From an uncultured Ellagibacter sp. (lineage in GTDB: Bacteria; Actinomycetota; Coriobacteriia; Coriobacteriales; Eggerthellaceae), in the NCBI RefSeq assembly GCF_934636505.1, contig NZ_CAKUAL010000010.1, forward strand, positions 1-47,329: a DNA stretch of 47,329 bases. The letters run 5' to 3'. Below the pieces are notes generated by a model. That model was not told the origin of the DNA, did not search any database, and saw only the letters and a list, made by a program, of their open reading frames with translations. Below, piece after piece: positions 46,823 through 47,329 of this stretch. Positions within the stretch are counted from its first letter, which is position 1; each line of letters opens with the position of its first letter. The position numbers were made by a program, and so were the translations under genes.

Positions 46823-47329
46823 CTACCGGCCACCGATCCACGCCTCCCATGAAGCCGCCTCGCGCTGAGCCTGCGCATAGCCTGCTTCGTATGACGCGCA
46901 GAGCTTTTCCCAGTTCGTCTCCTTGTTGTCGACCGGCATCTCATCGGGGTAAAACACGCACGCCGCACCCGCACGTTCAAGCTGCTCAATCTCGTCGCAC
47001 AGAGCGTTATAGCGAGCAGGCCGCTCGATGGTGCGCTCCGCAACCAAGGGATGGCCTCGAAAGGCAGCGCGGAACACGGCGCGCGGCAAAGCCCCGAGAG
47101 GCTTTTTGCGATACCCCCGCGGCTGCGTCCGCACGATGAAGAAGCGCTCGAAACCGTCACGACGCGCCGCATCGAGGCAAATCCCCCAGCTCGTCCCCAT
47201 TCCGCCGTCCATATAGGTGCGTCCGTCGATCGTCGTCGGCGGCATAAACAGGGGCATGGTCGAACTGGCGCGCACGCGCAGCATCATGTCGCGCATCGTC
47301 GGCATATCCGCCTTCGTCCACGCCACGGT
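46823..47329 (-). CDS. patatin-like phospholipase, C-terminal part (partial)
   Basis: The gene continues past the right edge. The visible 168 residues are the end of a patatin-type serine hydrolase: RASSTMPLFMPPTTIDG is the usual segment before the catalytic Asp motif, here DGGMGTSWGICLDAA (D-G-G). The nucleophile Ser (GxSxG) is outside the window. The C-terminal region has FIVRTQPRGYRKKPLG and an E-Y-x-x helix bundle of the YjjU/RssA-type bacterial patatins. The substrate is unknown. Confidence 0.88.
   Translation of the reverse strand, partial: TVAWTKADMPTMRDMMLRVRASSTMPLFMPPTTIDGRTYMDGGMGTSWGICLDAARRDGFERFFIVRTQPRGYRKKPLGALPRAVFRAAFRGHPLVAERTIERPARYNALCDEIEQLERAGAACVFYPDEMPVDNKETNWEKLCASYEAGYAQAQREAASWEAWIGGR

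Noticed and set aside
1..47329. tRNA or rRNA genes
   Set aside because: No cloverleaf-like segment with a GTTCGA-type arm and acceptor pairing, and no rRNA-like stretch, was noticed by eye. A tRNAscan run would settle it.

Overview
This window looks like a chromosomal segment of an anaerobic, high-GC Gram-positive bacterium of the class Coriobacteriia, most likely family Eggerthellaceae. The inference rests on gene content: DUF3793 with a small flavodoxin, a LuxR-type regulator with a polytopic membrane N-terminus beside a molybdopterin enzyme, Tat-exported redox lipoproteins, a BspA-type repeat protein, and a DUF4405-like membrane cytochrome. I cannot name the genus. I found no tRNA, rRNA or CRISPR.

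Layout. Positions 1-250 hold the 3' end of an IS110-family element. 0.4-9.0 kb is ordinary metabolism and transport: DUF3793/flavodoxin, a YfcE-like phosphoesterase, two SLC13/ArsB-type carriers, a nitroreductase, a threonine aldolase and a VanZ protein. 7.5-20.7 kb is an accessory redox region. A membrane LuxR regulator lies divergent to a zinc-ribbon protein and a two-subunit molybdoenzyme closely resembling pyrogallol-phloroglucinol transhydroxylase. After a DUF4160/DUF2442 pair comes a minus-strand cluster of a DASS carrier, an MFS carrier, a LysR regulator, a small ferredoxin subunit and a second molybdopterin enzyme related to acetylene hydratase. 20.9-23.0 kb is a hipBA-like pair with three evenly spaced operators, next to an EthD-domain remnant.

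23.1-26.1 kb carries luxS-mtnN (S-adenosylhomocysteine recycling) joined to a two-gene CrcB fluoride channel. 26.0-29.8 kb is a minus-strand surface locus: a BspA-like protein with twelve Cys-bearing repeats, two partner proteins, and an HMA metal-binding protein below a CsoR-like operator. 30.2-35.4 kb has a Ski2-like helicase, a WYL regulator and a radical SAM protein. 35.5-40.9 kb has ThrH, two gene remnants, an EamA exporter, and a Trm9-like methyltransferase divergent from Elp3. That last pair suggests a bacterial version of the eukaryotic wobble-uridine (mcm5U) pathway. 41-46 kb has a TetR regulator divergent from a MATE exporter, followed by a Tat-exported flavodoxin, a Tat-exported aldo/keto reductase and a DUF4405-like membrane cytochrome, a possible extracytoplasmic redox module. 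The window ends with a TrmH-type RNA methyltransferase and a partial patatin.

All functions are read from motifs, lengths and gene order by eye. No database search or structure prediction was run.
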